From the NCBI RefSeq assembly GCF_000760735.1, contig NZ_JMEX01000008.1, forward strand, positions 1,475,398 to 1,517,491: a stretch of DNA of 42,094 bases. Direction: 5' to 3'. A program made the position numbers and the translations under genes. Position 1 is the first letter of the stretch, and each line of letters begins with the position of its first letter. Positions 34,164 through 42,094 of this stretch are shown piece after piece. A model generated the notes under the pieces. The model saw only the letters and a list, made by a program, of their open reading frames with translations. It ran no database searches and had not been told where the DNA came from. Origin of the DNA: Rhodococcoides fascians A44A (GTDB taxonomy: Bacteria > Actinomycetota > Actinomycetes > Mycobacteriales > Mycobacteriaceae).

Positions 34164-35458
34164 CGAGCACCGAAGAACTGCGCAGCACCGTCGAGCGGGT
34201 ACTCGCCCGCAGTCGTGCCCGCAGCTCGGCCCTCACCGACGCAGTAGACGACGCGGACCTCACCGCGCAGCATTCGCCGCTGATGAGCCCGCTCGTCTGG
34301 GACCTCGCGCACATCGGCAACCAGGAAGAACTCTGGCTTGTCCGCGACGTCGGCGGGCGCGAACCGGTACGGTCCGACATCGACGAACTGTACGACGCTT
34401 TCAAGCACTCCCGGTCCAGCCGTCCGTCACTACCGCTGCTGACACCGGACGAGGCGCGCGCGTACGTCGGGTCCGTCCGCGACAAGGTGTGGGACGTGCT
34501 CTCCGCCAGTCCGCTGGACGGGCGCAGGCTCGAACGCGATGGCTTCGCCTTCGGCATGGTGGCCCAGCACGAGCAGCAGCACGACGAGACGATGCTCGCG
34601 ACCCACCAATTACGTACCGGTCCAGCGGTTCTCCACGCGCCGCCTCCTCCCGCAGCGCAGATCTCGGCGGCCGGAGAAGTGATCGTCGACGGTGGTGTCT
34701 TCACCATGGGCACCACGCTCGACCCGTGGGCACTCGACAACGAACGACCCGCACATTCGACGTACGTCGCCACGTTCGCCCTCGACGTCGCGCCCGTGAC
34801 CAATCGTCAGTACGAGGAATTCATCGCCGACGGCGGATACTCGCGTCCGGAACTGTGGAGCGAACGCGGCTGGGCACACCGAACCGCCGAAGGGCTCGTC
34901 TCCCCACAGTTCTGGGAACGCGACGCCGACGGCAGCTGGTGGCGTCGGGCATTCGGGGTGACGGCACTGATCAAGCCCGACCAGCCCGTCGTACACGTCT
35001 GTTTCTTCGAAGCCGAGGCGTACGCGCGGTGGGCAGGCAAAAGGCTGCCGACCGAAGCGGAGTGGGAGAAGGCTGCCCGTTTCGATCCAGCGACCGCGAC
35101 GGTACGCAAGTACCCGTGGGGAGATGCCGAACCGACCGAGGTGCACGCCAATCTCGGTCAGCGGCACCTCGAACCCGCCGACGTCGGCGCCTACCCGGCC
35201 GGGGCGTCGCCGCTCGGAGTGCAGCAGCTGATGGGTGACGTGTGGGAGTGGACGTCGTCGGATTTCGAGCCCTACCCGGGCTTCGAGCCGTTCCCGTACG
35301 CCGAGTACTCCGAGGTGTTTCTGCGCGGTGATTACAAGGTCCTGCGCGGCGGATCGTTCGGGACGGACGAGGTCGCGTGCCGCGGCACGTTCCGCAACTG
35401 GGACCACCCGATCCGGAGGCAGATCTTCGCCGGCTTCCGGTGTGCCCGAGATGTGTAG
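34160..35458 (+). CDS. egtB: hercynine oxygenase / sulfoxide synthase EgtB
   Basis: A 432-residue non-haem iron enzyme that joins gamma-Glu-Cys to hercynine using oxygen. The N-terminal DinB-like domain provides the iron histidines: H51 (LAHIGNQEE) and H137/H141 (AQHEQQHDET). The C-terminal half is a sulfatase-modifying-factor (FGE) domain with KRLPTEAEWEKAARF, GDVWEWTSS and CRGTFRNWDHP. All three histidine positions match mycobacterial EgtB. It is coupled to egtA by ATGA and overlaps egtC by eight bases, so the operon is tightly packed. Confidence 0.96.
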   Translation: MTSTEELRSTVERVLARSRARSSALTDAVDDADLTAQHSPLMSPLVWDLAHIGNQEELWLVRDVGGREPVRSDIDELYDAFKHSRSSRPSLPLLTPDEARAYVGSVRDKVWDVLSASPLDGRRLERDGFAFGMVAQHEQQHDETMLATHQLRTGPAVLHAPPPPAAQISAAGEVIVDGGVFTMGTTLDPWALDNERPAHSTYVATFALDVAPVTNRQYEEFIADGGYSRPELWSERGWAHRTAEGLVSPQFWERDADGSWWRRAFGVTALIKPDQPVVHVCFFEAEAYARWAGKRLPTEAEWEKAARFDPATATVRKYPWGDAEPTEVHANLGQRHLEPADVGAYPAGASPLGVQQLMGDVWEWTSSDFEPYPGFEPFPYAEYSEVFLRGDYKVLRGGSFGTDEVACRGTFRNWDHPIRRQIFAGFRCARDV

Positions 35459-36185
35459 GCACCTGGGCTATCTCGGACCGAGACGGTCGGTCGCCGACGT
35501 TCTCACCGCCGGCGAGAACTCGTTGTTCGTGCAGTCCTGGGCGCCGAAGGACATGCGGGGCGGCGGCACGATCAACGCCGACGGATTCGGCGCGGCGTGG
35601 TGGGACGACGACGGTGCCCGCAGCTACCGCAATGCGATGCCGATCTGGTCGGACCCGGCGGTCGCCGACGTACTCGGTGCGACGTCGTCGACGGCCGTGC
35701 TCGGAGCCGTTCGGTCTGCAACCGTCGGGATGCCGGTCGAGCGGAGTGCCTGCGCCCCGTTCACGGACGGGACGTGGGCGTTCAGCCACAACGGTGTCGT
35801 GTTCGGGTGGCCCGACGCGTTGGCCGAACTGGCGTCGGAGGTGCCGCCGACCGAGTTGCTGGCACTGCCGGCACCGACGGATTCTGCGGCTCTGTGGGTG
35901 ATTCTCCGGAACCTGCTGCGGCAGCACGATCCGGAGAAAGCGTTGCGGGTGTTGATCTCCCGCGTGGAACAGTCGTCGCCCGCTCCGCGTCTGAATCTCC
36001 TGCTGAGCGACGGTCACACGTTGTACGCGAGCGCGGTGTACCACTCGCTCTCCGTACTGGACACGGGGGACTCCGTCACCGTGGCATCCGAGCCCACCGA
36101 CGGGGACTCCCGGTGGATGTCGCTTGCGGACCGAACTTTCGTCGTCGCCCGACCGGGGCATGTCGACGTCACAGATCTCGATTGA
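35451..36185 (+). CDS. egtC: gamma-glutamyl hercynylcysteine S-oxide amidohydrolase EgtC
   Basis: A 244-residue class II glutamine-amidotransferase-fold enzyme. The mature N-terminus would be Cys2 (MCRHLGYLG), the nucleophile exposed after Met removal. NADGFGAAWW, AFSHNGVVFGW and TDSAALWVILRN are conserved EgtC/YafJ features. It removes the glutamyl residue from the EgtB product. The start is ATG 35451, inside the last codons of egtB in another frame. Confidence 0.95.
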   Translation: MCRHLGYLGPRRSVADVLTAGENSLFVQSWAPKDMRGGGTINADGFGAAWWDDDGARSYRNAMPIWSDPAVADVLGATSSTAVLGAVRSATVGMPVERSACAPFTDGTWAFSHNGVVFGWPDALAELASEVPPTELLALPAPTDSAALWVILRNLLRQHDPEKALRVLISRVEQSSPAPRLNLLLSDGHTLYASAVYHSLSVLDTGDSVTVASEPTDGDSRWMSLADRTFVVARPGHVDVTDLD

Positions 36186-36196
36186 GGGGAAAGCAT

Positions 36197-37192
36197 ATGG
36201 CTGATATCGCTCTGGACGTGCACATCTCACCCGAAAGGCTGCTCGACGATCTTCGCTCCGATGTGCGGTTGGGTATGACGGCGGCGCCGAAATGGATTTC
36301 CCCCAAATGGTTCTACGACGCGCGTGGGAGCGAGTTGTTCGAGCAGATCACCGAACTGCCGGAGTACTACCCGACGCGCACCGAGCGTGCACTGATCGAG
36401 GCACACGCCTACGACGTCGCCGAGCGGACGGACGCCGCGATACTGGTGGAGTTGGGTTCGGGGTCCTCGGAGAAGACACGACTGCTGCTGAATGCGGGCA
36501 TCAAGCACGGGTCGCTGCGCAAGTACGTACCCCAGGACGTGTCGCCGACGGCACTGGAGGGGGCGATCGAGGTGATCGCCCGCGAGCATCCCGGGCTCGA
36601 GATCCAGGGGATCGTCAGCGATTTCACCGATACCCTGCAGAATCTTCCTGCCGACGGCAGCCGAACCATCGCGTTCCTGGGCGGCACTCTGGGCAATCTC
36701 ATTCCCGAGGAGCGTGCGCTCTTCCTCGCCGACATCGCCCAGGCCCTGATCGCCGGTGAATTCCTGCTGCTGGGAGTGGGATTGGTAGTCGAGGAGAGTG
36801 TGGTCGTCCCGGCGTACGACGACGCGGCCGGTGTCACGGCGCAGTTCAACGCGAACGTTCTGTCGGTGTTGAACGAGCGTTTGAACGCGAACTTCGATCC
36901 AGGCCAGTTCGAACATGTGGCGCTGTGGAATTCGGACGCCGAGTGGATCGAGATGCGTTTGCGGGCTCGCACGGCGCAGGACATCCGAATCGAGGATCTC
37001 GACCTCGACGTCCACTTCGACGAGGGCGAGGAGTTACGCACGGAGATCTCGGCCAAGTTCAGGAAAGAGGGGATAGAAGCAGAACTCGTCGACGCGGGGT
37101 TCCGCGTCGACGAGTTCTGGACCGATCCGGAGAGCAGGTTCGCCCTCATCCTCGCCAGTCGGACATCACTCGGACAGCGCGACGACCGGTGA
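36197..37192 (+). CDS. egtD: L-histidine N-alpha-methyltransferase EgtD
   Basis: A 331-residue SAM methyltransferase that trimethylates histidine to hercynine. Histidine-binding residues known from mycobacterial EgtD are all present: Y40, Y57, N167, Y207, E283 and S285. The SAM loop ELGSGSSEKT (85-94) is intact. The segment GVGLVVEES (193-201) departs from the usual GTDLVKD, with G195 replacing the family Asp and V198 replacing the Lys. The start is ATG 36197 with gaggggaaagc upstream, 11 bases after egtC. The last 27 bases overlap the convergent permease gene. Confidence 0.95.
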   Translation: MADIALDVHISPERLLDDLRSDVRLGMTAAPKWISPKWFYDARGSELFEQITELPEYYPTRTERALIEAHAYDVAERTDAAILVELGSGSSEKTRLLLNAGIKHGSLRKYVPQDVSPTALEGAIEVIAREHPGLEIQGIVSDFTDTLQNLPADGSRTIAFLGGTLGNLIPEERALFLADIAQALIAGEFLLLGVGLVVEESVVVPAYDDAAGVTAQFNANVLSVLNERLNANFDPGQFEHVALWNSDAEWIEMRLRARTAQDIRIEDLDLDVHFDEGEELRTEISAKFRKEGIEAELVDAGFRVDEFWTDPESRFALILASRTSLGQRDDR

Positions 37193-38545
37193 GATGGAGT
37201 TCGCTCGGCGCGACGGCATGAGCGAGGCCACCAACGCCAGCACCGCAGCCGACAGGACGGTTCCGGCGATGAGCGCCCATGGCAGCGTCGGCAGGCCGAT
37301 GCCCGATTGCGCGATGGAACCGAGCAGCGATTGCGCGGCCGCCCATCCGTAGACGATGCCGAGGAGAAGGCCGAAACCCATCGACGCGATCACCATCTGC
37401 GCGCTCTCGGACACGATCATTCCACGGACCTGCTTGCGGGTGAAGCCGAGAGCGCGCAACAGGCCGAGTTCGCGGGTGCGCTGCATGACGCTGAGCGAGA
37501 GGTTGTTGACCATCCCGACGGCCGCGATGACACCCGAGAAGCCGATCAGTCCGGTCATGATCCCGACGGTCACCGTCAGCACCTGATCGAGCGATTCTTC
37601 GCTGAACTCGTGTTGCAGCATCGTTCGGTAGCTGTACATCGCCACGGCGAACGTCACCACCAGCGTGACGCCGATCAGCAGACCCAGCGCTGTGCGCGTG
37701 GCACGCTCCGGGTACCGCGTTGCGTTCGCTGCGGCCAGGCGCGCCGACGGCGTGCTGCCGAAGAGCCTGCCGACTACTCGCAGGACCCACGGCACGATTC
37801 TGTGTGCGCCGACCATGATGCCGGTGAACGACGCGGCGCCGCCGAAGAAGGCGATGAGCACACCGGCAGGGGTCACCGTGCCGACGAGCACCCCGAGTCC
37901 CAACAGCACTGCGCCACCGGCGATGAGAACGATCGACAACGTCGTGCGTGCGGCTCGCCGCCGCGAATCCTCGGACGCAGCGGTCACGACGACGCCCGTC
38001 GCCTGAATCGGCGTCACGTCGAGGACGCGTTTGCTCCCGATGTACGACGCGGCCCACGTGGTTCCCACGACGATGACGACCGGCAGCGCGACGAGTGGCT
38101 GCACCGTCGTGTATGCGACGTCGGGTAGCTTGCCTGCACCGACGGCGATCGCTCGGGCGAGGTGACTGGCGGCGACACCCACCACCAAGCCCACTGCGGC
38201 ACCGAACAGTCCGACGGACAGTCCTTCCCGGGACACGGATCGACGCAGTTCTCGGCCGGATGCGCCGAGGAGCCGGAGCAGCGCAATGGTTTTCGTGCGG
38301 CCGGCGACGATCGTACCGAACGTGTTCGCGGTGACGACCGACGCGACGTACAGCGCGAGAAGTACGAACACCATCGCGACGCTGTAGAGAGCGACGGCGA
38401 CAGCGCCTTGTCCGTCGGTACCGAAGATGTCGAGCAGGAACGCCGTTGCCTGGATCAGCACCACACCGAAGAACGATGCGAGCGCTGTGACGAGGATGCT
38501 CGCTCCGTGTTCACGACGCGGTGTCGACGCGGTGGCGGCCCTCAT
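37166..38545 (-). CDS. FtsX-type ABC transporter permease
   Basis: A 459-residue permease of the MacB/LolC/FtsX class with two four-helix FtsX domains. The first is about residues 60-190, with TIVAGRTKTIALLRLLGASGRE split at normal loops. The second is near 310-459, with LSVMQRTRELGLLRALGFTRKQV. The usual large outer domain of MacB is missing, and only a short linker joins the halves. Such two-domain forms export lipids, peptides or antibiotics in actinobacteria. It is coupled to the ATPase gene by ATGA and ends tail-to-tail with egtD. Confidence 0.92.
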   Translation of the reverse strand: MRAATASTPRREHGASILVTALASFFGVVLIQATAFLLDIFGTDGQGAVAVALYSVAMVFVLLALYVASVVTANTFGTIVAGRTKTIALLRLLGASGRELRRSVSREGLSVGLFGAAVGLVVGVAASHLARAIAVGAGKLPDVAYTTVQPLVALPVVIVVGTTWAASYIGSKRVLDVTPIQATGVVVTAASEDSRRRAARTTLSIVLIAGGAVLLGLGVLVGTVTPAGVLIAFFGGAASFTGIMVGAHRIVPWVLRVVGRLFGSTPSARLAAANATRYPERATRTALGLLIGVTLVVTFAVAMYSYRTMLQHEFSEESLDQVLTVTVGIMTGLIGFSGVIAAVGMVNNLSLSVMQRTRELGLLRALGFTRKQVRGMIVSESAQMVIASMGFGLLLGIVYGWAAAQSLLGSIAQSGIGLPTLPWALIAGTVLSAAVLALVASLMPSRRANSISPVVALSE

Positions 38546-39294
38546 GCGACCTTCTCCATCGCAAGCATGTAACCGGAGATCTGCTCGGGCGTCGAACGTC
38601 CGCGCTCGTCGACGATTCGCCCGTCCGCCAGGAACACGATCCGGTCTGCGTAGCTGGCCGCGACCGGGTCGTGCGTGACCATGACGATCGACTGCCCGTA
38701 TTCGCGAACCGCGGCCGCCAGGAGCGCGAGAACTTCACGGCCGGTGCGGGAATCGAGGTTTCCCGTCGGTTCGTCCGCGAAGATCAGGTGTGGCCGCGAG
38801 CCGAGCGCTCGTGCGATGGCGACCCGCTGCTGCTGCCCACCGGACAACTGATGGGGGCGATGGGACGTGCGTTCGCTCAGGCCCAGTGTGGCGATGAGCT
38901 GTTCCACCCATGCGGCTTCCATCTCGGTCGGTGCGTGGCCGTCGAGCTCGAACGGAAGCAGAATGTTGGATCTGACGTCCAGCGTCGGGACCAGATTGAA
39001 GGCTTGGAAGATGAAGCCGATCTGGCGTCGGCGAAGCTCGGTGAGTGCATCGTCGCCGAGATCGGTGATGTCGGTGTTCGCGAGCACGACTTGCCCGGAC
39101 GTCACCGAATCGAGGCCTGCCATCACGTGCATGAGGGTCGATTTGCCGGAGCCCGACGGGCCCATGATGGCCGTGAACTCTCCGGAGCGGATGTCGAGCG
39201 ACACGTCGTCGAGCGCGTTCACGTGGTTGGCTGCGTCGCCGTAGCTCTTGTGGACCCGGTGAACCCGGGCTACCGGTGCTGGTGTTGTGGTCAT
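38542..39294 (-). CDS. ABC transporter ATPase (MacB/LolD class)
   Basis: A 250-residue ATPase. Walker A is GPSGSGKST, the Q-loop is IFQAFNLVPTLDV, the signature is LSGGQQQRVAIARAL, and Walker B is LIFADEPTGNLDS. NLVPTLDVRSNILLP places it in the MacB/LolD group that serves FtsX-type permeases. It follows the response regulator gene after 98 bases on the same strand and overlaps the permease gene by four bases. Confidence 0.95.
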   Translation of the reverse strand: MTTTPAPVARVHRVHKSYGDAANHVNALDDVSLDIRSGEFTAIMGPSGSGKSTLMHVMAGLDSVTSGQVVLANTDITDLGDDALTELRRRQIGFIFQAFNLVPTLDVRSNILLPFELDGHAPTEMEAAWVEQLIATLGLSERTSHRPHQLSGGQQQRVAIARALGSRPHLIFADEPTGNLDSRTGREVLALLAAAVREYGQSIVMVTHDPVAASYADRIVFLADGRIVDERGRSTPEQISGYMLAMEKVA

Positions 39295-39392
39295 GTCTGT
39301 AGAAACTACGAACCACCGGGGTGAAAAGAATCAGGCTGCAGTCTCTGCTTCGTACATCCAGAGGATGATCTGGGGTCGGTGCATCGGGGAGT

Positions 39393-40046
39393 TCACCGCA
39401 CCAGACCGTGTACGAAGGCGTACACGACCAACTGGACCCGATCCCGCAGACCGAGCTTCGTGAAGATTCTGCTGATGTGAGTCTTGACGGTTGCTTCGCT
39501 CAGGAACTCCTGTGCCGCGATCTCGGAGTTGCTCGCACCCCTCGCCGCCAGGTGAAACAGCTCGCGTTCACGTGCGGTGAGAAGCTCGAACTCCTTGGGC
39601 ACCTGTGGAGTTGCCGGAGTGTCGGTGAAGTGACCGAGCAACGCCGTCGTGGCCGACGCCGCGATCACCGAGTTACCGGCATGAACGGTGCGGATCGCCG
39701 CGAGCAAGAATTCAGGATCGGCGTCCTTGAGAACGAATCCACTCGCGCCGGCCTTGATCGCCTTCGCCGCACTCTCGTCGAGATCGAAGGTCGTCAACAC
39801 GAGGATCCTCGGCGGCTCGCTCGATGCGGCGACGATCTCCGCTGTCGCCGCAATGCCATCGAGAACCGGCATCCGAATGTCCATCAGCACGACGTCGGGG
39901 GAGACCTCGGCCGCCAACTCGACCCCGGCCTTGCCGTCGCCGGCCTCACCGACGAACTCGAGATCGGGTTGCGACGAGATCAGCATCCTGATCCCGGCAC
40001 GAAAAAGCTGCTGGTCGTCGACCAGCGCTACCCTGATTCGGCTCAT
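39393..40046 (-). CDS. NarL/LuxR-family response regulator
   Basis: A 217-residue two-component regulator. The receiver domain has acidic D10/D11, phosphoacceptor D56 (VVLMDIRMP), T86 and K107 (LKDADP). The C-terminal LuxR helix-turn-helix has LTARERELFHLAARGASNSEIA and LSEATVKTHISRIFTKLGL. The ATG at 40046 overlaps the kinase stop by ATGA. The natural target is the ABC transporter operon immediately downstream, possibly through the 98-base spacer. Confidence 0.95.
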   Translation of the reverse strand: MSRIRVALVDDQQLFRAGIRMLISSQPDLEFVGEAGDGKAGVELAAEVSPDVVLMDIRMPVLDGIAATAEIVAASSEPPRILVLTTFDLDESAAKAIKAGASGFVLKDADPEFLLAAIRTVHAGNSVIAASATTALLGHFTDTPATPQVPKEFELLTARERELFHLAARGASNSEIAAQEFLSEATVKTHISRIFTKLGLRDRVQLVVYAFVHGLVR

Positions 40047-41227
40047 TCCGCAGGCTCCGTTCCTGTGAGTGCTCCGGGAATGTGCGCGACGAGTGTCCAC
40101 ACACCATGATCGTGGCTGGTCTTCAGGGTGCCGCCGGACAGGACCGCGCGTTCGCGCATACCGATGAGGCCGTGCCCGCCCGTGGATTCGGGTGCTTTTC
40201 GCACCGAGTTGCGCACGGTGAGCGTCGTGCCGCTGGGTCCGGACTCGACGGCTACCGATACCGGGCGCGACGAGTCCCCGTGCCGCAGAGCGTTGGTCAG
40301 TGCTTCCTGCGCTATCCGGTAGAGCGTCAGATGACCGCCGGCACCCAGGTTCGCGGAGTCGCCGGTGGAATCGAAGTCGATCCGCAGCCCGGCCGCGCGC
40401 ATCCGGTCGACCAACGTGGACAGGTCCTGCGATTCCGTGGCCGGAACGTCGTCGGTGTTGTGGCGTAACTGGGCCAGCACGCCGCGGACGTCGCGTAGTG
40501 CGTCGCGAGCGGTGCCTGCGATGGTGCCGAGGGCCTCGTCGACAGCCTCGGGATCCGCTTTGCGTGCGTACCGGGCACCGTCGGCCTGCGCGATGACGAC
40601 GGCGAGCGAGTGCGCGACTATGTCGTGCATGTCGCGGGCGATTCGGTTGCGCTCGTGTTCGACGGCAATGTCCTGCAGTGCCCGTTCCTGTTCGATCTCG
40701 GCCAACGCACGTTGGTGCTTCTCCTCGATGGACATCCGGTTCGCCAGCGCGATGCGACCCAGCGCCCACGACAATCCCAGGACAGCCCAGGAGGCAACCA
40801 GCAGGATGATCAGTTGCTGCGCGTAGTCGCCGACGGAGCGGCTGCCGTCCGGTGAGACGTTCGGGTCCCCGACGAGGGTGAGAAAGGTAGCGGCGACTAT
40901 GCCGCCGACGACGGTGGACACGAGACCGATCTTGCGAACGCGGTCCGAACCGTATGCAGCAGTGGCGAACAGCACGAACAGAATTGCAGTGTTGGCGCCC
41001 TGTGTGCCGAGACCACCGGCCATCTGACCGATGGCGAAGACCCAGGAGATCGCCAGCGCCAGAGGAGGCGAGAGACGACGCAGTGCCAGTGCGACGCCGT
41101 AGCCGAGCAGGACGACAACGGCGAGCGCACCGTTGTCTGCGGCGGCGGACGGAAACAGCACGGCCGTGAAGACGGCGGCGAATCCGACGTCGATGGCGAC
41201 CTGATAGCGCGCTAGCGTCCTGAACAC
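40043..41227 (-). CDS. sensor histidine kinase (HisKA_3, NarL-partner type)
   Basis: A 394-residue kinase with five or six N-terminal membrane helices (within about 10-160). There is no sizeable outer sensor domain, so it probably senses within the membrane. A coiled-coil stretch (165-195) precedes the phosphoacceptor H201 in RNRIARDMHDIVAHSL. The ATPase has LYRIAQEALTNALRHG and GGHGLIGMRERA. The start is GTG 41227. The layout and downstream ABC genes resemble systems that detect membrane-active antibiotics and induce their efflux. Confidence 0.94.
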   Translation of the reverse strand: MFRTLARYQVAIDVGFAAVFTAVLFPSAAADNGALAVVVLLGYGVALALRRLSPPLALAISWVFAIGQMAGGLGTQGANTAILFVLFATAAYGSDRVRKIGLVSTVVGGIVAATFLTLVGDPNVSPDGSRSVGDYAQQLIILLVASWAVLGLSWALGRIALANRMSIEEKHQRALAEIEQERALQDIAVEHERNRIARDMHDIVAHSLAVVIAQADGARYARKADPEAVDEALGTIAGTARDALRDVRGVLAQLRHNTDDVPATESQDLSTLVDRMRAAGLRIDFDSTGDSANLGAGGHLTLYRIAQEALTNALRHGDSSRPVSVAVESGPSGTTLTVRNSVRKAPESTGGHGLIGMRERAVLSGGTLKTSHDHGVWTLVAHIPGALTGTEPAE

Positions 41228-41253
41228 CCGTCCAGGGTACGTACCGCCGAGTG

Positions 41254-41910
41254 TCAGATGCGGCGACGCGCCTTCTCGAGCGCACCGAGGGTGGTGAGCA
41301 CCGTGGTGCGCTGCTTCTCGAGATCCTTGCGGCGCGCGCGTGCCGGCAGGCTTTCCTGTCCCTCGATCGCGCTGATCTGCGAGTCGACCTCGGTGAGCTG
41401 AGCGAGCAACTTCTGCACCCGCGACTCGAGCTCGATCATGTCGATGCCACTGACACCCGCCTGCTGCTTCTTGGGAGCGGCCGGCTTGCTCGCAGCAGCA
41501 GAGGAAGCAGACGACGAGCTTGCACTGCTCGGTGCCTGACGAGGAGCAGCAACTGCAGCAGCAGCCCTGGGGCGCAACGCTTTGCGAACCGCAGCCGGAT
41601 CCGGCAGCTTCTCGAGACGAATGCTGTTCAACACGGCACGAGCATCACGAGCAGTGACGCGGTACTCGCGCTCCTCCTCGTCGTCGGACGCAAGAGTGCC
41701 GCCGAGTGGGCGCAAACCATACATGCCGATGAAGTGCTTCGCCTCGTCGATGACGGCTTCTTTTTCACGGCACAGGCCACAACGCGGTTCATTGCGATAA
41801 GTTTCGATCGAGTCGGTGCTTCCGCACCACACGCACCCGCCCGGAGTCCACCGGGCGATACGGACGGTAGAAGTTGCTGCAGGGCTGTCCATGGTTTGCG
41901 CGTCGATCAC
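41254..41910 (-). CDS. zinc-ribbon and coiled-coil protein of unknown function
   Basis: A 218-residue protein. The N-terminal part carries CVWCG and, about 20 residues later, CGLC, a four-cysteine zinc-ribbon pattern. A conserved-looking middle (about 50-112) follows, then an Ala/Ser-rich linker (about 113-150), and a charged coiled-coil C-terminus (about 155-218). I recognise no named family. The start is GTG 41910. ATG 41892 is an alternative. It lies 26 bases upstream of the histidine kinase on the same strand, so it may share the transcript or simply read into it. It could be a nucleic-acid or protein scaffold. Confidence 0.7.
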   Translation of the reverse strand: MIDAQTMDSPAATSTVRIARWTPGGCVWCGSTDSIETYRNEPRCGLCREKEAVIDEAKHFIGMYGLRPLGGTLASDDEEEREYRVTARDARAVLNSIRLEKLPDPAAVRKALRPRAAAAVAAPRQAPSSASSSSASSAAASKPAAPKKQQAGVSGIDMIELESRVQKLLAQLTEVDSQISAIEGQESLPARARRKDLEKQRTTVLTTLGALEKARRRI

Positions 41911-42038
41911 GACGAGTCATCTTAGGGTACAACGCAACCCGCCCCGCACACCCCCTCCCTCCCGAACTGCGCTTTCCATCACCGAAGTGACGAAGCTCAT
42001 TTCCAGGAATCAGGGGTCTGCGGAGCGGGTGTAAAGAA

Positions 42039-42060
42039 ACCGAACGTGACGTTCGGTCAC
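42039..42060 (+). repeat. 20-bp palindrome-containing dispersed repeat, copy 2
   Basis: ACCGAACGTGACGTTCGGT (42039-42057) is a perfect 19-base palindrome around one central G. With the following CAC it shares 20 identical bases with the minus strand at 16536-16555. A partial third occurrence, gagcgaacgtg, begins at 42081 and runs towards the window edge. It stands in the gene-free end (41911-42094), upstream of the zinc-ribbon gene. Confidence 0.7.
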
Positions 42061-42094
42061 TTGGGTGGACCGTCTATCTGGAGCGAACGTGGGG

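Noticed and set aside
40912..40985. Considered whether the histidine kinase might be split or frameshifted, since its N-terminal part is only hydrophobic
   Set aside because: The frame is continuous from GTG 41227 through the H201 motif to the ATPase domain, with normal length for this kinase class.

Overview
The window is a high-GC actinobacterial chromosome segment. The gene order metG/tatD, rpfB-ksgA-ispE, fadD (pks16-like)/pth-rplY and pmt/rsmI follows the Mycobacterium tuberculosis order as I remember it (around Rv1002c-Rv1015c). Together with a WS/DGAT wax-ester synthase, an ergothioneine cluster and many GTG/TTG starts, this points to Nocardiaceae, most likely Rhodococcus or a close relative. 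The genus is an inference, since no 16S gene is present. I see no tRNA, rRNA, CRISPR array, prophage or insertion sequence.

Layout: 1-2361 is the most accessory-looking part. It has a gene-free stretch, two translationally coupled stand-alone GyrI-like ligand-binding proteins, a gamma-butyrolactone-receptor-like TetR regulator and a 57-residue unknown. Positions 2358-8704 hold small redox and stress units: a molybdopterin oxidoreductase with a flavin reductase, an SDR facing SoxR, an ArsC-like protein, an NAD(P)-binding protein, a YtrA-type GntR, DoxX and a BCCT transporter. Positions 8655-16452 hold pmt, rsmI, an SRPBCC protein, an HSL-type esterase, WS/DGAT, metG and tatD. Positions 16453-22493 hold rpfB-ksgA, then an antisense WYL regulator, then ispE and an ABC-F ATPase. 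Positions 22585-30715 hold GNAT-DUF4166, an unrecognised low-complexity protein, prfC-pnuC, a pks16-like acyl-AMP ligase, pth, rplY and a TetR regulator. Positions 30776-37192 hold an EamA exporter and a complete ergothioneine locus, with egtE divergent from egtABCD. Positions 37166-41227 form one probable operon of histidine kinase, response regulator, ABC ATPase and FtsX-type permease. A zinc-ribbon/coiled-coil protein of unknown role closes the window.

Working together: EgtA makes gamma-Glu-Cys. EgtD makes hercynine from histidine. EgtB joins the two, EgtC removes glutamate, and EgtE releases ergothioneine. RpfB (cell-wall resuscitation), KsgA (ribosome maturation), IspE (isoprenoid precursors) and Pth/RplY/PrfC/MetG (translation) are growth housekeeping genes. 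The two-component system probably controls the adjacent ABC transporter, and the TetR next to EamA probably controls that exporter through a palindrome in their shared promoter.

The less ordinary signals are non-coding or at gene edges. Two unrelated genes have a duplicated start region that creates a mini-ORF just upstream. A roughly 80-bp inverted-repeat element occurs twice, and one copy supplies the C-terminus of a TetR. A 20-bp palindrome-containing sequence occurs both upstream of rpfB and at the window end. metG and tatD appear to share a symmetric -10 element. EamA and egtE overlap tail-to-tail by 140 bp. EgtD carries an altered loop next to its otherwise conserved active-site residues.
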